The notes under the pieces are model-generated. The model did not search any database, was not told where the DNA came from, and saw nothing but the letters and a program-made list of their open reading frames with translations. From DATKMK01 sp035541895 (lineage in GTDB: Bacteria > Desulfobacterota > Binatia > HRBIN30 > JACQVA1): a stretch of 64,000 bases of DNA. The stretch covers positions 1 to 64,000 of the forward strand of contig DATKMK010000028.1 of NCBI GenBank assembly GCA_035541895.1. The letters are read 5' to 3'. The position numbers and the translations under genes are program-made. Shown piece by piece: positions 24,802 through 32,864 of this stretch (position 1 is the stretch's first letter; each line of letters opens with the position of its first letter).

Positions 24802-25071
24802 TTACTGATTGCCGGAACCCGCAAGCCCGTTGCGAACGGTATTCAGCACCGCGCCGGGTGCGACGCCGCTGCCCGGCTGAGGCAGCGCACTTTCGCGCGC
24901 CGCCATGTTGGCCGGCTCCCGCTCCCATTGTCGCACCGGTCCGCCGCCGGCGGAGTCGCGCACGTTGAGTTGTGTGGTTGAACTGGTTGCCGTTTGCGTC
25001 GCCGATTGGCGCGAGCGGCTCCACAGGAACAGCGCGATCGCGATGAGTACGAGGATGAACAGATTTCTCAT
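24802..25071 (-). CDS. Small single-pass membrane protein, hypothetical
   Basis: The 89-residue product has one N-terminal hydrophobic helix (MRNLFILVLIAIALFLWSR) followed by a polar tail rich in Gln, Ser, Thr and Gly. GGAGG lies nine bases before the ATG on the minus strand, which supports a real gene. It is 98 bp upstream of the GST gene on the same strand. It could be a small anchored periplasmic protein. No family is recognised. Confidence 0.5.
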   Translation of the reverse strand: MRNLFILVLIAIALFLWSRSRQSATQTATSSTTQLNVRDSAGGGPVRQWEREPANMAARESALPQPGSGVAPGAVLNTVRNGLAGSGNQ

Positions 25072-25140
25072 GTCGCTGAGCCTCCGTCACTGTGGATCGT
25101 ACACCTGGTAGCCGGTGCATGCCACGGGCAAAGGCTGTTA

Positions 25141-25167
25141 CCCCAAACGAGGGCAACGAGTTTGGGG
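25141..25167 (-). terminator. Stem-loop after the CsgG-like gene
   Basis: CCCCAAAC (25141-25148) and GTTTGGGG (25160-25167) pair perfectly over 8 bp around an 11-base loop. It lies about 60 bp downstream of the stop of the leftward CsgG-like gene. No U tract follows, so termination would be weak or rho-assisted. Confidence 0.4.
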
Positions 25168-25225
25168 GGGGAGACACCGCCCGCACACGTGAAGAGGACG
25201 GGTGGTCGCAGGGCGGCGGTGGCCC

Positions 25226-25957
25226 TCAACGCGCGGAGACGGCCTGATTGCTCGGTAGCCGCTGAATCAACTCCGCGACAGCTTGTTCGATACAGGCTCG
25301 TAACGCAGCATCGACGCTCTCCTTGGTCGAGTGCGCCGTATCGAGATCTGCCCCCGCGTTCCGCACTTCCTTGACATACTTGCCCAGCAGCTTTCCCATC
25401 CCTTTGGTCTCGGCCTCGGTCGCTTGAATCGGCTTGCGCACGTTCAGAGAATCAATGACCACACCGCTCTCGGCGTCGATGATGCGGAGATCGATTCCAA
25501 TGCTGTCAGCGTTGTGACTCGACGTGGTCTCCATGCCGCCAAGGCTGAGATGTGTTTTGTCGGTATCGCTTCCGGCGTTGGCCTCCGAAACAACACCCTT
25601 GAGGATGAAGTCATACGGAAGGCGGGCCGCGTGCTTGCCGCGCTTAGCGCCGGTCGGCCTTGTCGCGGCTACACTCTCGGCGTCCAGCACGGCAAATGCT
25701 CCCGACTTCATCAACGCCGTGATCATCATGTCGGTGGCAGCCTGAGTCGATACGAACTGGGGCGACACGCTCGTGAAGTCGCGGATGATCACCGTCTTCT
25801 TTGGCCCTGAGTAGCGCGGCAGGGCTTGCAGCGCCTGGGTGGTTGGCGAGGCGTCGAGTGCCGGTCCCTGCGGCTTTGGCGGACCGCATCCCCAAGCAAC
25901 CCAAACGGCCAGGAGCAGCGCGGAGGTGGCCGCGCGCTCAATGTTACGTGCGATCAT
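25226..25957 (-). CDS. CsgG/HfaB-like lipoprotein
   Basis: The 243-residue protein has a lipoprotein signal peptide with a short hydrophobic core and a WGC box (lipidated C24). The mature part resembles the CsgG/HfaB family: KTVIIRDFTSVSPQF, then ATDMMITALMKSGAFAVLDAESV, then YDFILKGVVSEANAG and GIDLRIIDAESGVVIDSLNVRKP, and a C-terminal helix (ALRACIEQAVAELIQRL). CsgG forms the outer-membrane curli secretion channel, but many homologues only share the periplasmic fold. No curli subunit or CsgE/CsgF gene is nearby, so channel function is uncertain. AAAGGAGGA before the ATG confirms the start. Confidence 0.75.
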   Translation of the reverse strand: MIARNIERAATSALLLAVWVAWGCGPPKPQGPALDASPTTQALQALPRYSGPKKTVIIRDFTSVSPQFVSTQAATDMMITALMKSGAFAVLDAESVAATRPTGAKRGKHAARLPYDFILKGVVSEANAGSDTDKTHLSLGGMETTSSHNADSIGIDLRIIDAESGVVIDSLNVRKPIQATEAETKGMGKLLGKYVKEVRNAGADLDTAHSTKESVDAALRACIEQAVAELIQRLPSNQAVSAR

Positions 25958-26208
25958 GGCATCCTCCTTTCACTCGAAAGATGTGACACTCTGGCACCAA
26001 GGTTCATGCCAGCGACTGCATGGGGCCCGACGAAGCATGCAAGCGGTTCTCGCTGCCACCGTTCGGTAGCAGGCTGACACGCGCGATAGGCGGCTACGCG
26101 TGCGACGAGCGCAGAGCCGGGGAGAGCCGTTGACAGCAGCTGGTCGATGTACCAAGCATGCCGCACCGTTGCGGTTCGAATCATGCCGGCGAGGTCTTTG
26201 GACAGGCT

Positions 26209-29200
26209 ATGAAAACGCTTTTGGTGGCCAACCGCGGCGAGATTGCCGTCCGCATCATGCACGCGGCGGCTGAACTGGGGATCCGCACCGTCGCGGTGTT
26301 CTCGCAAGACGACGCGCGCTCGCTGCACGTGCGGCGCGCCGATGAGGCCCGGCCGTTGCGCGGCCGGGGTGCGGCCGCCTACCTCGACATCGAGGCGATC
26401 CTGCGCGCTGCGCGCGAGTGCGGCTGCGATGCGGTACATCCCGGCTACGGCTTTCTCAGCGAGAACGCTGCATTCGCCCAGCGCTGCGCCGACTCGCGAA
26501 TCACCTTCGTGGGACCGCGCGCCGATACGCTGGCGATCCTCGGCGACAAGACGCAGGCGCGCGCGCTTGCGGGACGGTGCAACGTCCCCGTGCTGCCGGG
26601 GTCTTCGGCCGCGGTGATCTTGGAGGAAGCCCAGCGGTTCTTCGCTGGGCTGGGAGACGGCGCCGCGATTGTGATCAAGGCCGTCGCCGGGGGCGGCGGC
26701 CGTGGGATGCGGGTCGTCCGCAGCGGCGCCGCGCTCGCCGACGCGTACGCCCGCTGTCAGTCGGAAGCGCAGACCGCCTTCGGCAACGGTGAGGTGTACG
26801 TTGAGCAACTCATGCCGCACGCGCGGCACATCGAGGTGCAGATCGTCGGCGACGGCGCCGGCGGCGTCACCCATCTCGGGGAGCGCGAGTGTAGCATTCA
26901 GCGCCGACATCAGAAATTGGTCGAGATCGCCCCGTGCCCGAGTCTCTCGCCCGATCTCCGGCGTCGCATCTCCGCCGACGCCGTCCGCATGGCCGAAGCG
27001 GTGCGCTATCGCAGCGCCGGCACGTTCGAGTTCCTGGTCGATGCGGATGCGATCGAGTTGCACGGATCCGATGTAGCCGCACTCTATAGGGTGCGCCCGA
27101 GCGAGAAGCACGATGACGCGAAGGAGCGCAGGCTGAAGCCTGCGGCTACAAGGTCGGGCGGATTGCCGATGGGGTATGCATTCATCGAGGCGAATCCTCG
27201 GCTACAGGTTGAGCACACCATCACCGAAGAGGTGCTCGGCATCGACCTGGTGCGCATCCAGTTGCAGCTCGCCGCGGGAAAGTCACTGGCGGAGCTGGGC
27301 CTCGTGCAACACGACGTCCCCGCGCCACGCGGGTTCGCGATACAAGCGCGGATCAACACCGAGACGATGGGGACGGATGGCATTGCGCGGCCATCGAGCG
27401 GGACGCTGGTGGAATTCGAATTGCCCAGCGGACACGGCGTGCGCACCGACACCTGCGGCTACGTCGGCTATCAAACCAATCCCAACTTCGATTCGCTGTT
27501 GGCGAAGCTGATCGGCCACTCGACATCGTTCCGTTTTGCCGATGCGGTCGCGCGCACGGCGCGTGCCCTCGGTGAGTTGCGCATCGAAGGCGTGCGCACC
27601 AACGTCGCGTTCCTGCAACGACTGCTCGAGCATCCCGACTTCGTAGCCAATCGCATCGATACCAACTTCGTCGACAATCACCTGGCCGAGCTAGTCGTCG
27701 GCGAGGACGGTGCCGCGTCAGGTGCCGTCGCTAGCACGCACCTGGGCGCAAAGGTCGATGCGGCCGATCCGCTCGCGGTTCTCCATTACGGAAAGAGTGA
27801 AGCGGCATCGGTCGTCAACAGCCGACAGGTGACGGCCGAGCATCGCGAGTACGACACCAGCGGCCTCGAAGACACGATCGCAGTGCACGCCCCGATGCAG
27901 GGAACGATTGTGAGCGTGGAGGTCGGCGATGGCGAGGTGGTGCGGCAGGGTCAGGCGCTCCTCATCATGAATGCGATGAAGATGGAGCACGAGATCCACG
28001 CGCCGGCCAGCGGACTGGTGCGACGGCTGACCATCGTTGCAGGCGACACGGTGCCCGAGGGATACGCGTTGGCGTTCATCGAGGCGCGCGCGATCGATGC
28101 GTCGCTCGAAGCCGGCGCGGCTGGAATCGATCTCGCTCGAATCAGACCGGATCTCGCCGAGGTGCAGCAGCGCCACGCGGTCACGCTCGACGCGGCGCGC
28201 CCTGACGCGGTCGCGCGGCGGCGCAAGACCGGGCAGCGCACGGCGCGAGAGAACATCGCCGACCTGTGCGATCCCGGAACCTTCGTCGAGTACGGCGCGC
28301 TCCAAGTCGCGGCGCAGCGGCAGCGGCGGTCGATCGAAGATCTGATCGAGCGTACGCCGGCGGACGGGCTCGTCGCCGGCGTCGGTTGCGTCAACGGACA
28401 TTTGTTCGACGAGGCGAAGTCGCGCTGCGTGGTCATGTCGTACGACTACACCGTGCTCGCGGGCACGCAGGGATTTCAGAACCACCGCAAGAAGGATCGC
28501 ATGTTCGAGCTGGCCGGGCGCCTGCGTCTGCCGATGATCTTCTTTGCGGAAGGCGGAGGCGGACGCCCCGGCGATACCGACGCGCCCGGCGTCGCCGGTC
28601 TCGACTGCATGGCGTTCTATCTCTTCGGCAAGCTCAGCGGGCTGGTGCCGATGGTCGGCATCAACTCGGGTCGCTGCTTCGCCGGCAACGCGGCGATTCT
28701 CGGCTGCTGCGACGTGGTGATCGCGACGGAGAACTCGAACATCGGCATGGGCGGCCCGGCGATGATCGAAGGCGGCGGGCTTGGAGTGTTTCGACCGGAA
28801 GAAGTCGGCCCCATGTCGGTGCAAGCGGCCAACGGTGTCGTCGACATCGCCGTGAAGGACGAAGCTGAAGCCGTGCGCGCAGCGAAGCAGTACCTCTCGT
28901 ATTTCCAGGGACCGATTGCGCAGTGGGAATGCGCCGATCAACGGCGGTTGCGCGCGATCGTTCCCGAGAATCGCCTGCGCATCTACGAAGTGCGTCAGGT
29001 AATCGAGACGTTGGCCGACGTCGGTTCCGTGCTCGAACTGCGACCGCATTTCGGTCACGGCATGATCACCGCGTTCATTCGCATCGCAGGTCGTCCCGTC
29101 GGCGTGATCGCGAACAATCCGCGACATCTCTCCGGCGCGATCGACAGCCCCGGCGCCGACAAGGCCGCGCGCTTCATGCAGCTCTGTGACGCATTCGACA

Positions 29201-29697
29201 TCCCGATCCTGTCGTTGTGCGACACGCCCGGCATCATGGTCGGCCCCGAGGTCGAGAAGACCGCGCTGGTGCGCCACGCGTGCCGGATGTTCGTCACCGC
29301 TGCGAGCGTCACCGTCCCGTTCTGCACGATCGTCCTCCGCAAGGGGTATGGTCTCGGCGCGCAAGCGATGGCCGGCGGCAGCTTCAAAGCGCCGCTGTTC
29401 ACGGTCGCGTGGCCCACCGGCGAGTTCGGCGGTATGGGTCTCGAAGGCGCGGTGAAGCTCGGTTTTCGAAAGGAACTCGCAGCGGTCGAGGATGCGGGGG
29501 AACGTCGGAAATTGTTTGAGATGATGGTCGCGCGCGCCTACCAGCACGGCAAGGGCTTGAACATGGCGAGCCACTTCGAGATCGACGACGTGATCGATCC
29601 GGCCGAGTCACGTCAGCGAATTCTCGGTCTGCTCAATGCGGCACCCCCGCTCGCGCCGCGCACGCGCAAGAAGCGGCCGTGTGTCGATACGTGGTGA
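26209..29697 (+). CDS. Single-chain acyl-CoA carboxylase (biotin carboxylase-BCCP-carboxyltransferase)
   Basis: This 1162-residue protein holds all functions of a biotin-dependent acyl-CoA carboxylase. The biotin carboxylase domain (1-450) has ANRGEIAVRI, the glycine loop KAVAGGGGRGMR, ERECSIQRRHQKLVEIAP and EANPRLQVEH. The biotinyl domain (about 555-625) has MNAMKMEHE with biotinylated K591. The carboxyltransferase domain (about 660-1150) has GGGRPGDTDAPG, GMGGPAMIEGGG and KGYGLGAQAM. Propionyl-CoA and longer acyl-CoAs are possible substrates; the layout recalls mycobacterial long-chain acyl-CoA carboxylase. About 40 extra residues (281-322) between the metal-binding Glu274 and Glu327 come from the palindromic element at 27072-27150. 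ATG 26209 starts the conserved part; 26158 is an alternative. Confidence 0.88.
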   Translation: MKTLLVANRGEIAVRIMHAAAELGIRTVAVFSQDDARSLHVRRADEARPLRGRGAAAYLDIEAILRAARECGCDAVHPGYGFLSENAAFAQRCADSRITFVGPRADTLAILGDKTQARALAGRCNVPVLPGSSAAVILEEAQRFFAGLGDGAAIVIKAVAGGGGRGMRVVRSGAALADAYARCQSEAQTAFGNGEVYVEQLMPHARHIEVQIVGDGAGGVTHLGERECSIQRRHQKLVEIAPCPSLSPDLRRRISADAVRMAEAVRYRSAGTFEFLVDADAIELHGSDVAALYRVRPSEKHDDAKERRLKPAATRSGGLPMGYAFIEANPRLQVEHTITEEVLGIDLVRIQLQLAAGKSLAELGLVQHDVPAPRGFAIQARINTETMGTDGIARPSSGTLVEFELPSGHGVRTDTCGYVGYQTNPNFDSLLAKLIGHSTSFRFADAVARTARALGELRIEGVRTNVAFLQRLLEHPDFVANRIDTNFVDNHLAELVVGEDGAASGAVASTHLGAKVDAADPLAVLHYGKSEAASVVNSRQVTAEHREYDTSGLEDTIAVHAPMQGTIVSVEVGDGEVVRQGQALLIMNAMKMEHEIHAPASGLVRRLTIVAGDTVPEGYALAFIEARAIDASLEAGAAGIDLARIRPDLAEVQQRHAVTLDAARPDAVARRRKTGQRTARENIADLCDPGTFVEYGALQVAAQRQRRSIEDLIERTPADGLVAGVGCVNGHLFDEAKSRCVVMSYDYTVLAGTQGFQNHRKKDRMFELAGRLRLPMIFFAEGGGGRPGDTDAPGVAGLDCMAFYLFGKLSGLVPMVGINSGRCFAGNAAILGCCDVVIATENSNIGMGGPAMIEGGGLGVFRPEEVGPMSVQAANGVVDIAVKDEAEAVRAAKQYLSYFQGPIAQWECADQRRLRAIVPENRLRIYEVRQVIETLADVGSVLELRPHFGHGMITAFIRIAGRPVGVIANNPRHLSGAIDSPGADKAARFMQLCDAFDIPILSLCDTPGIMVGPEVEKTALVRHACRMFVTAASVTVPFCTIVLRKGYGLGAQAMAGGSFKAPLFTVAWPTGEFGGMGLEGAVKLGFRKELAAVEDAGERRKLFEMMVARAYQHGKGLNMASHFEIDDVIDPAESRQRILGLLNAAPPLAPRTRKKRPCVDTW
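27072..27150. repeat. Paired REP-like palindromes (BIME-like) inserted in frame in a coding sequence
   Basis: Two 25-bp units lie head to head. The left unit (27072-27096) is TGTAGCCGCA, CTCTATAGGG, TGCGC. The right unit (27126-27150), read on the other strand, is TGTAGCCGCA, GGCTTCAGCC, TGCGC. The outer 10 and inner 5 bases are identical. The middle differs, but each unit still folds into a 7-bp hairpin (GCACTCT/AGGGTGC with one G-T pair; GCAGGCT/AGCCTGC). A 29-bp spacer separates them. The element is translated without a stop as part of the biotin carboxylase domain (reading ...KERRLKPAATRSGG...). Confidence 0.85.
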
Positions 29698-29789
29698 GTT
29701 GAGGCAGGTCGTCGGTTGTTCGTTGCTAGGTTGTTGGACGGTGGCCGCGGCCCTTTGCCGCCTTGGTCATACGCGTTCATGCTGGCGAC

Positions 29790-30035
29790 ATGAAGGTGGC
29801 AATCTCGGTACCGGACGGTGTCTTTGACGAGGCGGAACGCATTGTGAAGCGTCTGCGCGTGTCGCGCAGCCAGGTGTATTCACAAGCCCTTGAAGAATTC
29901 ACGAAGAAGCATCGCGGGCAGCGCGTGCGCGAGTTGCTTGACGCGGTCTATTCGTCGGGACACTCGCGGCGCCGAAGCCGGCGCATTGGACAAGGCTGGA
30001 ACTGGCTCTCCAGATCCGCAAGGTCTTCCTCGTGA
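29790..30035 (+). pseudogene. Ribbon-helix-helix antitoxin, probably a 3'-damaged remnant
   Basis: The first ~55 residues (MKVAISVPDGVFDEAERIVK, then LRVSRSQVYSQALEEFTKKH) match the MazE/CopG-like ribbon-helix-helix antitoxin pattern: a beta strand for DNA binding followed by two helices. After VYSS the frame gives a Ser/Arg-rich tail unlike such antitoxins, while other frames of the same DNA give more antitoxin-like residues (for example LDKA and LELALQI). No MazF- or PemK-type toxin gene follows. I infer that a frameshift or deletion removed the C-terminus and the toxin. No Shine-Dalgarno sequence is visible at ATG 29790. Confidence 0.5.
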
Positions 30036-30400
30036 ACATTCCACCGGCGTAAGATTGCTTGGTGCCCCTCCGCCGGCCACGAATGCTCGAAGAACTGCGC
30101 CAGCGGTAGGCGCTCGACCTCCTGGCCGTCGCGGAGGCGCAACAACTCGAGATCGCCGCGTTCACCAAATGCAAATCCGTTGCATGGGCAGGTGAACCAG
30201 CCCTCATCAAGCGGATCGCAAGCCGGAGTCGGGGACCCGGTCCATTGGAGGCGCCACCGCTCTGGGACCCCGTCGACGACGAGGCCGCGTTCTTCACGGA
30301 CGACCGGTTCCGCCGCTGCAGCCGGGTCGGTCGCAGCGCCAGTACCGCACAGCGCGACGGCGAACAGGCTTGCCGAAACGAGTGATGCGACGAATCTCAT
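29948..30400 (-). CDS. Exported protein, probably with truncated C-terminus
   Basis: The 150-residue product starts with a signal peptide (MRFVASLVSASLFAVALCGTGAA). The mature part has a CDPLDEGWFTCPCNGFAFGERG segment with three cysteines and a DLELLRLRDGQEVERLPL stretch, a pattern I vaguely recognise from secreted proteins of unknown function. The last ~19 residues are simply the antisense of the antitoxin gene, so the original 3' end is probably missing and the frame runs on into foreign sequence. The start at 30400 is preferred over 30442 because of the signal peptide. Confidence 0.5.
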   Translation of the reverse strand: MRFVASLVSASLFAVALCGTGAATDPAAAAEPVVREERGLVVDGVPERWRLQWTGSPTPACDPLDEGWFTCPCNGFAFGERGDLELLRLRDGQEVERLPLAQFFEHSWPAEGHQAILRRWNVHEEDLADLESQFQPCPMRRLRRRECPDE

Positions 30401-30647
30401 CAGGCGGGTGCCTTGCGCCGGACCGTAAAGGATTCGCACCAACTATTCCAGCCGCGACTACAGGGAACTCCGGGGTGGCAGCAAGGGGCCGCGAGGACGA
30501 GTAGCATCATGCGTCGCTCGGCATATCGGGCGGTCTGGCGGAAGGCTTCGGTTGCCGTGTAGCCCGCTGCCATGGGCATGTCCTAGAATTCGCCGCGACG
30601 CGGAATTCGTTTCACAGCGCGGCTAAAGACCAGTAAGCTTGCGCGGT

Positions 30648-32864
30648 ATGCTGCGGCGGAAGATCGGTCGCAAAACGACGGGGGAGGCGCAACCACCTCG
30701 GCGGGGACGACGCACCAAAGCGCGCAAGAAGCCGGTCGCGCGTCGCCATTCACGGCCGGACGGCGGCACCGCGTCCGGAAATCCGACCCCGGCAACCGAT
30801 ACGGCGGCCTATTTCCGATCGTTGATCGAGAACTCGCAGGACCTCATCGCCGTGCTCGAAGCCGATGGAACGATTCGCTACGCCAGCTCGTCACACCAGC
30901 AAGCACTGGGATACGCGCCGGAGCAGCTGATTGGACGGATGGCTTTTGATCTGGTGCACCCGGACGATCTGGGTACGGTGCTGACCGCATTCCAGAGTGG
31001 GATCAATCAGCCGGGAGCAATCGTCACCAGCGAGTTCCGCTTTCATCATCGCGATGGGACGTGGCGGTTCTTTGAAGGCATCGGGAAGAACCTCATGTTC
31101 GACCCGGTCGTGGGTGGCATCGTCATCAGTACCCGCGACATCACTGAGCGCAAGGCCGCGGAGAGTCGAACCCAGACGCTTCTGGCCATCGCCCGAGACA
31201 TCAGCGGAGCCGTGGATCTGCAGGAGCTGCTCGGTCGAGTCGAGCGACACATCATCACCGCCTTGCCGTGCGATATGGTGGCGACGTTCTACGTCGATCC
31301 CACGACCGAGATGGGCCGAATGATCTCGCAGTCCGGCATCCCAGCCGAGTTGGCTGCAACCGCGGCCCAGCTCACGTTTCCCCTCGGCGAGCCGTTCGAA
31401 GGCATCGTGATGCGCGGCGAGATGCTGGTCGCCAACGACATGGCCGCACAGACGTGGCTGACGCCCGAGTTCACCGCGCTGTTCGGAATTCGCGCGCTGA
31501 TTGCGGCTCCGCTGCGCGCCCGGGAGCGACACTTCGGTGCCCTGATTGCGACTCGCGTGCACGCGACTCCGTTCGAACCAGCGGAGGTGGAACTGTGCCA
31601 GGCGATCGCACGCCAAGTCGCGGGAGCGATCGAAGCAACCGAGCTGCACGGCGCGCTGCGCGAGGACGCGGAGGTCTCGGCGGTGTTGCACCGCGTCGGC
31701 AATGACTTGATCTCCGCCCTCGACACGCCACGGTTGCTCGATCGGTTGACCCGGCTGACGACCGAGCTGCTGCAGTGCGACTTCAGCCACGTCTACCTGT
31801 GGGAGCGCGATGCCGACGTCTACATCCCGGTGTCCAGCTACGGCGATACGCCAGAGCAATGGGACAGCTTGCGATCGGTCAAGGTGCCGATGCGCGTGAT
31901 GGCACCGTGGCTCGCGCAACTGGACGCCGCACCGGTTTTGAGCGTCGACATGGAAGCGCAGCGATCCCCACCGCTCCTGAAGCTCGGTCTGCAGTTGGGA
32001 ATCACGCGAGCACTCAACGTCGCGCTGCGGCGCGGCGACCAGATCATCGGCGTACTCGCAATGGGATACCGCCGGCGGGTCGACGAATTCGGTTCCAAGC
32101 AGAAGCGCCTGGCGCAAGGCATTGCACAAATTGCATCACTCGCGCTCGAAAACAGCCGCCTCATGTCCGAGCTGGAAGGCGCCAACCGCATCAAGTCGGA
32201 ATTCGTTGCGTCGATGTCGCACGAGCTGCGCACCCCGCTCAACGTCATCATCGGCTACCACGGCTTGCTGCTCGACGGCACGTTCGGCGCCCTGACCCAA
32301 CCGCAGATCGACACCGTGCGTCGACTGCAGCGGCAGACGCAGGAGCTGTTCGAGCTGATCAACGCGACACTCGACTTGAGTCGGCTGGAGTCGGGCCGCA
32401 TCTCGATCGACCGACAGCCGGTCGATTTGGGCAGGCTGCTGGGAACTATCGAGGCGGAAGGTCGCGACGCGTGGGCGAAACCCGACGTGTCGGTGGTGTG
32501 GCGCTGGTCCACGCCGCTGCCGTGTGTCGACACGGATCCGGTCAAGCTGAAGATCATTCTGAAGAATCTGATCGGGAACGCGGTGAAGTTCACGGACCGC
32601 GGAACCGTCGCCGTGCGTGTGACGGTCGGCGAGGCGCTGGACATCGCAGTGAGCGACACCGGAATCGGGGTCCCGGAGTCCGCGCGCGGCACGATCTTCG
32701 AGCCGTTTCGCCAAGGGGAGAACACTCGGGAACGCCAGCACAGCGGCGTCGGGCTGGGATTGTACATCGTGCGCCGCTTGGTCGAAGCCCTCGGCGGCTC
32801 GGTGAGCCTCCAGAGCCAGGTCGGACAGGGCTCGACGTTCCGTGTCCATCTGCCGATCGAGTGA
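30648..32864 (+). CDS. Hybrid sensor: PAS-GAF-GAF histidine kinase
   Basis: This soluble histidine kinase has 738 residues and no membrane helix. It has a basic N-terminus, a PAS domain (about 50-165, with the PAC motif FRFHHRDGTWRFFEG), two GAF domains (about 175-325 and 335-505), a HisKA dimerisation domain with phosphorylated H525 (SMSHELRTPLN) and an HATPase domain (N box LKNLIGNAVKF, DTGIGVP, GVGLGLYIV). It should sense a small ligand or redox state in the cytoplasm and pass phosphate to a response regulator, but none is encoded nearby. ATG 30648 or TTG 30639 could be the start. Its stop overlaps the GTG of the next gene. Confidence 0.9.
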   Translation: MLRRKIGRKTTGEAQPPRRGRRTKARKKPVARRHSRPDGGTASGNPTPATDTAAYFRSLIENSQDLIAVLEADGTIRYASSSHQQALGYAPEQLIGRMAFDLVHPDDLGTVLTAFQSGINQPGAIVTSEFRFHHRDGTWRFFEGIGKNLMFDPVVGGIVISTRDITERKAAESRTQTLLAIARDISGAVDLQELLGRVERHIITALPCDMVATFYVDPTTEMGRMISQSGIPAELAATAAQLTFPLGEPFEGIVMRGEMLVANDMAAQTWLTPEFTALFGIRALIAAPLRARERHFGALIATRVHATPFEPAEVELCQAIARQVAGAIEATELHGALREDAEVSAVLHRVGNDLISALDTPRLLDRLTRLTTELLQCDFSHVYLWERDADVYIPVSSYGDTPEQWDSLRSVKVPMRVMAPWLAQLDAAPVLSVDMEAQRSPPLLKLGLQLGITRALNVALRRGDQIIGVLAMGYRRRVDEFGSKQKRLAQGIAQIASLALENSRLMSELEGANRIKSEFVASMSHELRTPLNVIIGYHGLLLDGTFGALTQPQIDTVRRLQRQTQELFELINATLDLSRLESGRISIDRQPVDLGRLLGTIEAEGRDAWAKPDVSVVWRWSTPLPCVDTDPVKLKIILKNLIGNAVKFTDRGTVAVRVTVGEALDIAVSDTGIGVPESARGTIFEPFRQGENTRERQHSGVGLGLYIVRRLVEALGGSVSLQSQVGQGSTFRVHLPIE

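Noticed and set aside
24704..25186. Upstream extension of the glutathione S-transferase frame
   Set aside because: It overlaps a small membrane-protein gene in another frame and has no GST similarity; the ribosome site and conserved start are at 24703.
26130..26160. Perfect TTGACA before the acyl-CoA carboxylase gene as a sigma-70 promoter
   Set aside because: No acceptable -10 hexamer lies 16-18 bp downstream, so the -35 match alone is too weak to report as a promoter.
30585..30612. Imperfect palindrome GAATTC...GAATTC before the histidine kinase gene as a terminator or operator
   Set aside because: The arms pair only with a bulge, there is no T tract and no regulator nearby. It may be chance.
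31775..32860. Open frame extending upstream of the PDZ-like protein through the histidine kinase gene
   Set aside because: It is a shifted-frame shadow of the kinase. The coupled GTG at 32861 followed by a signal-like sequence is the likely start.
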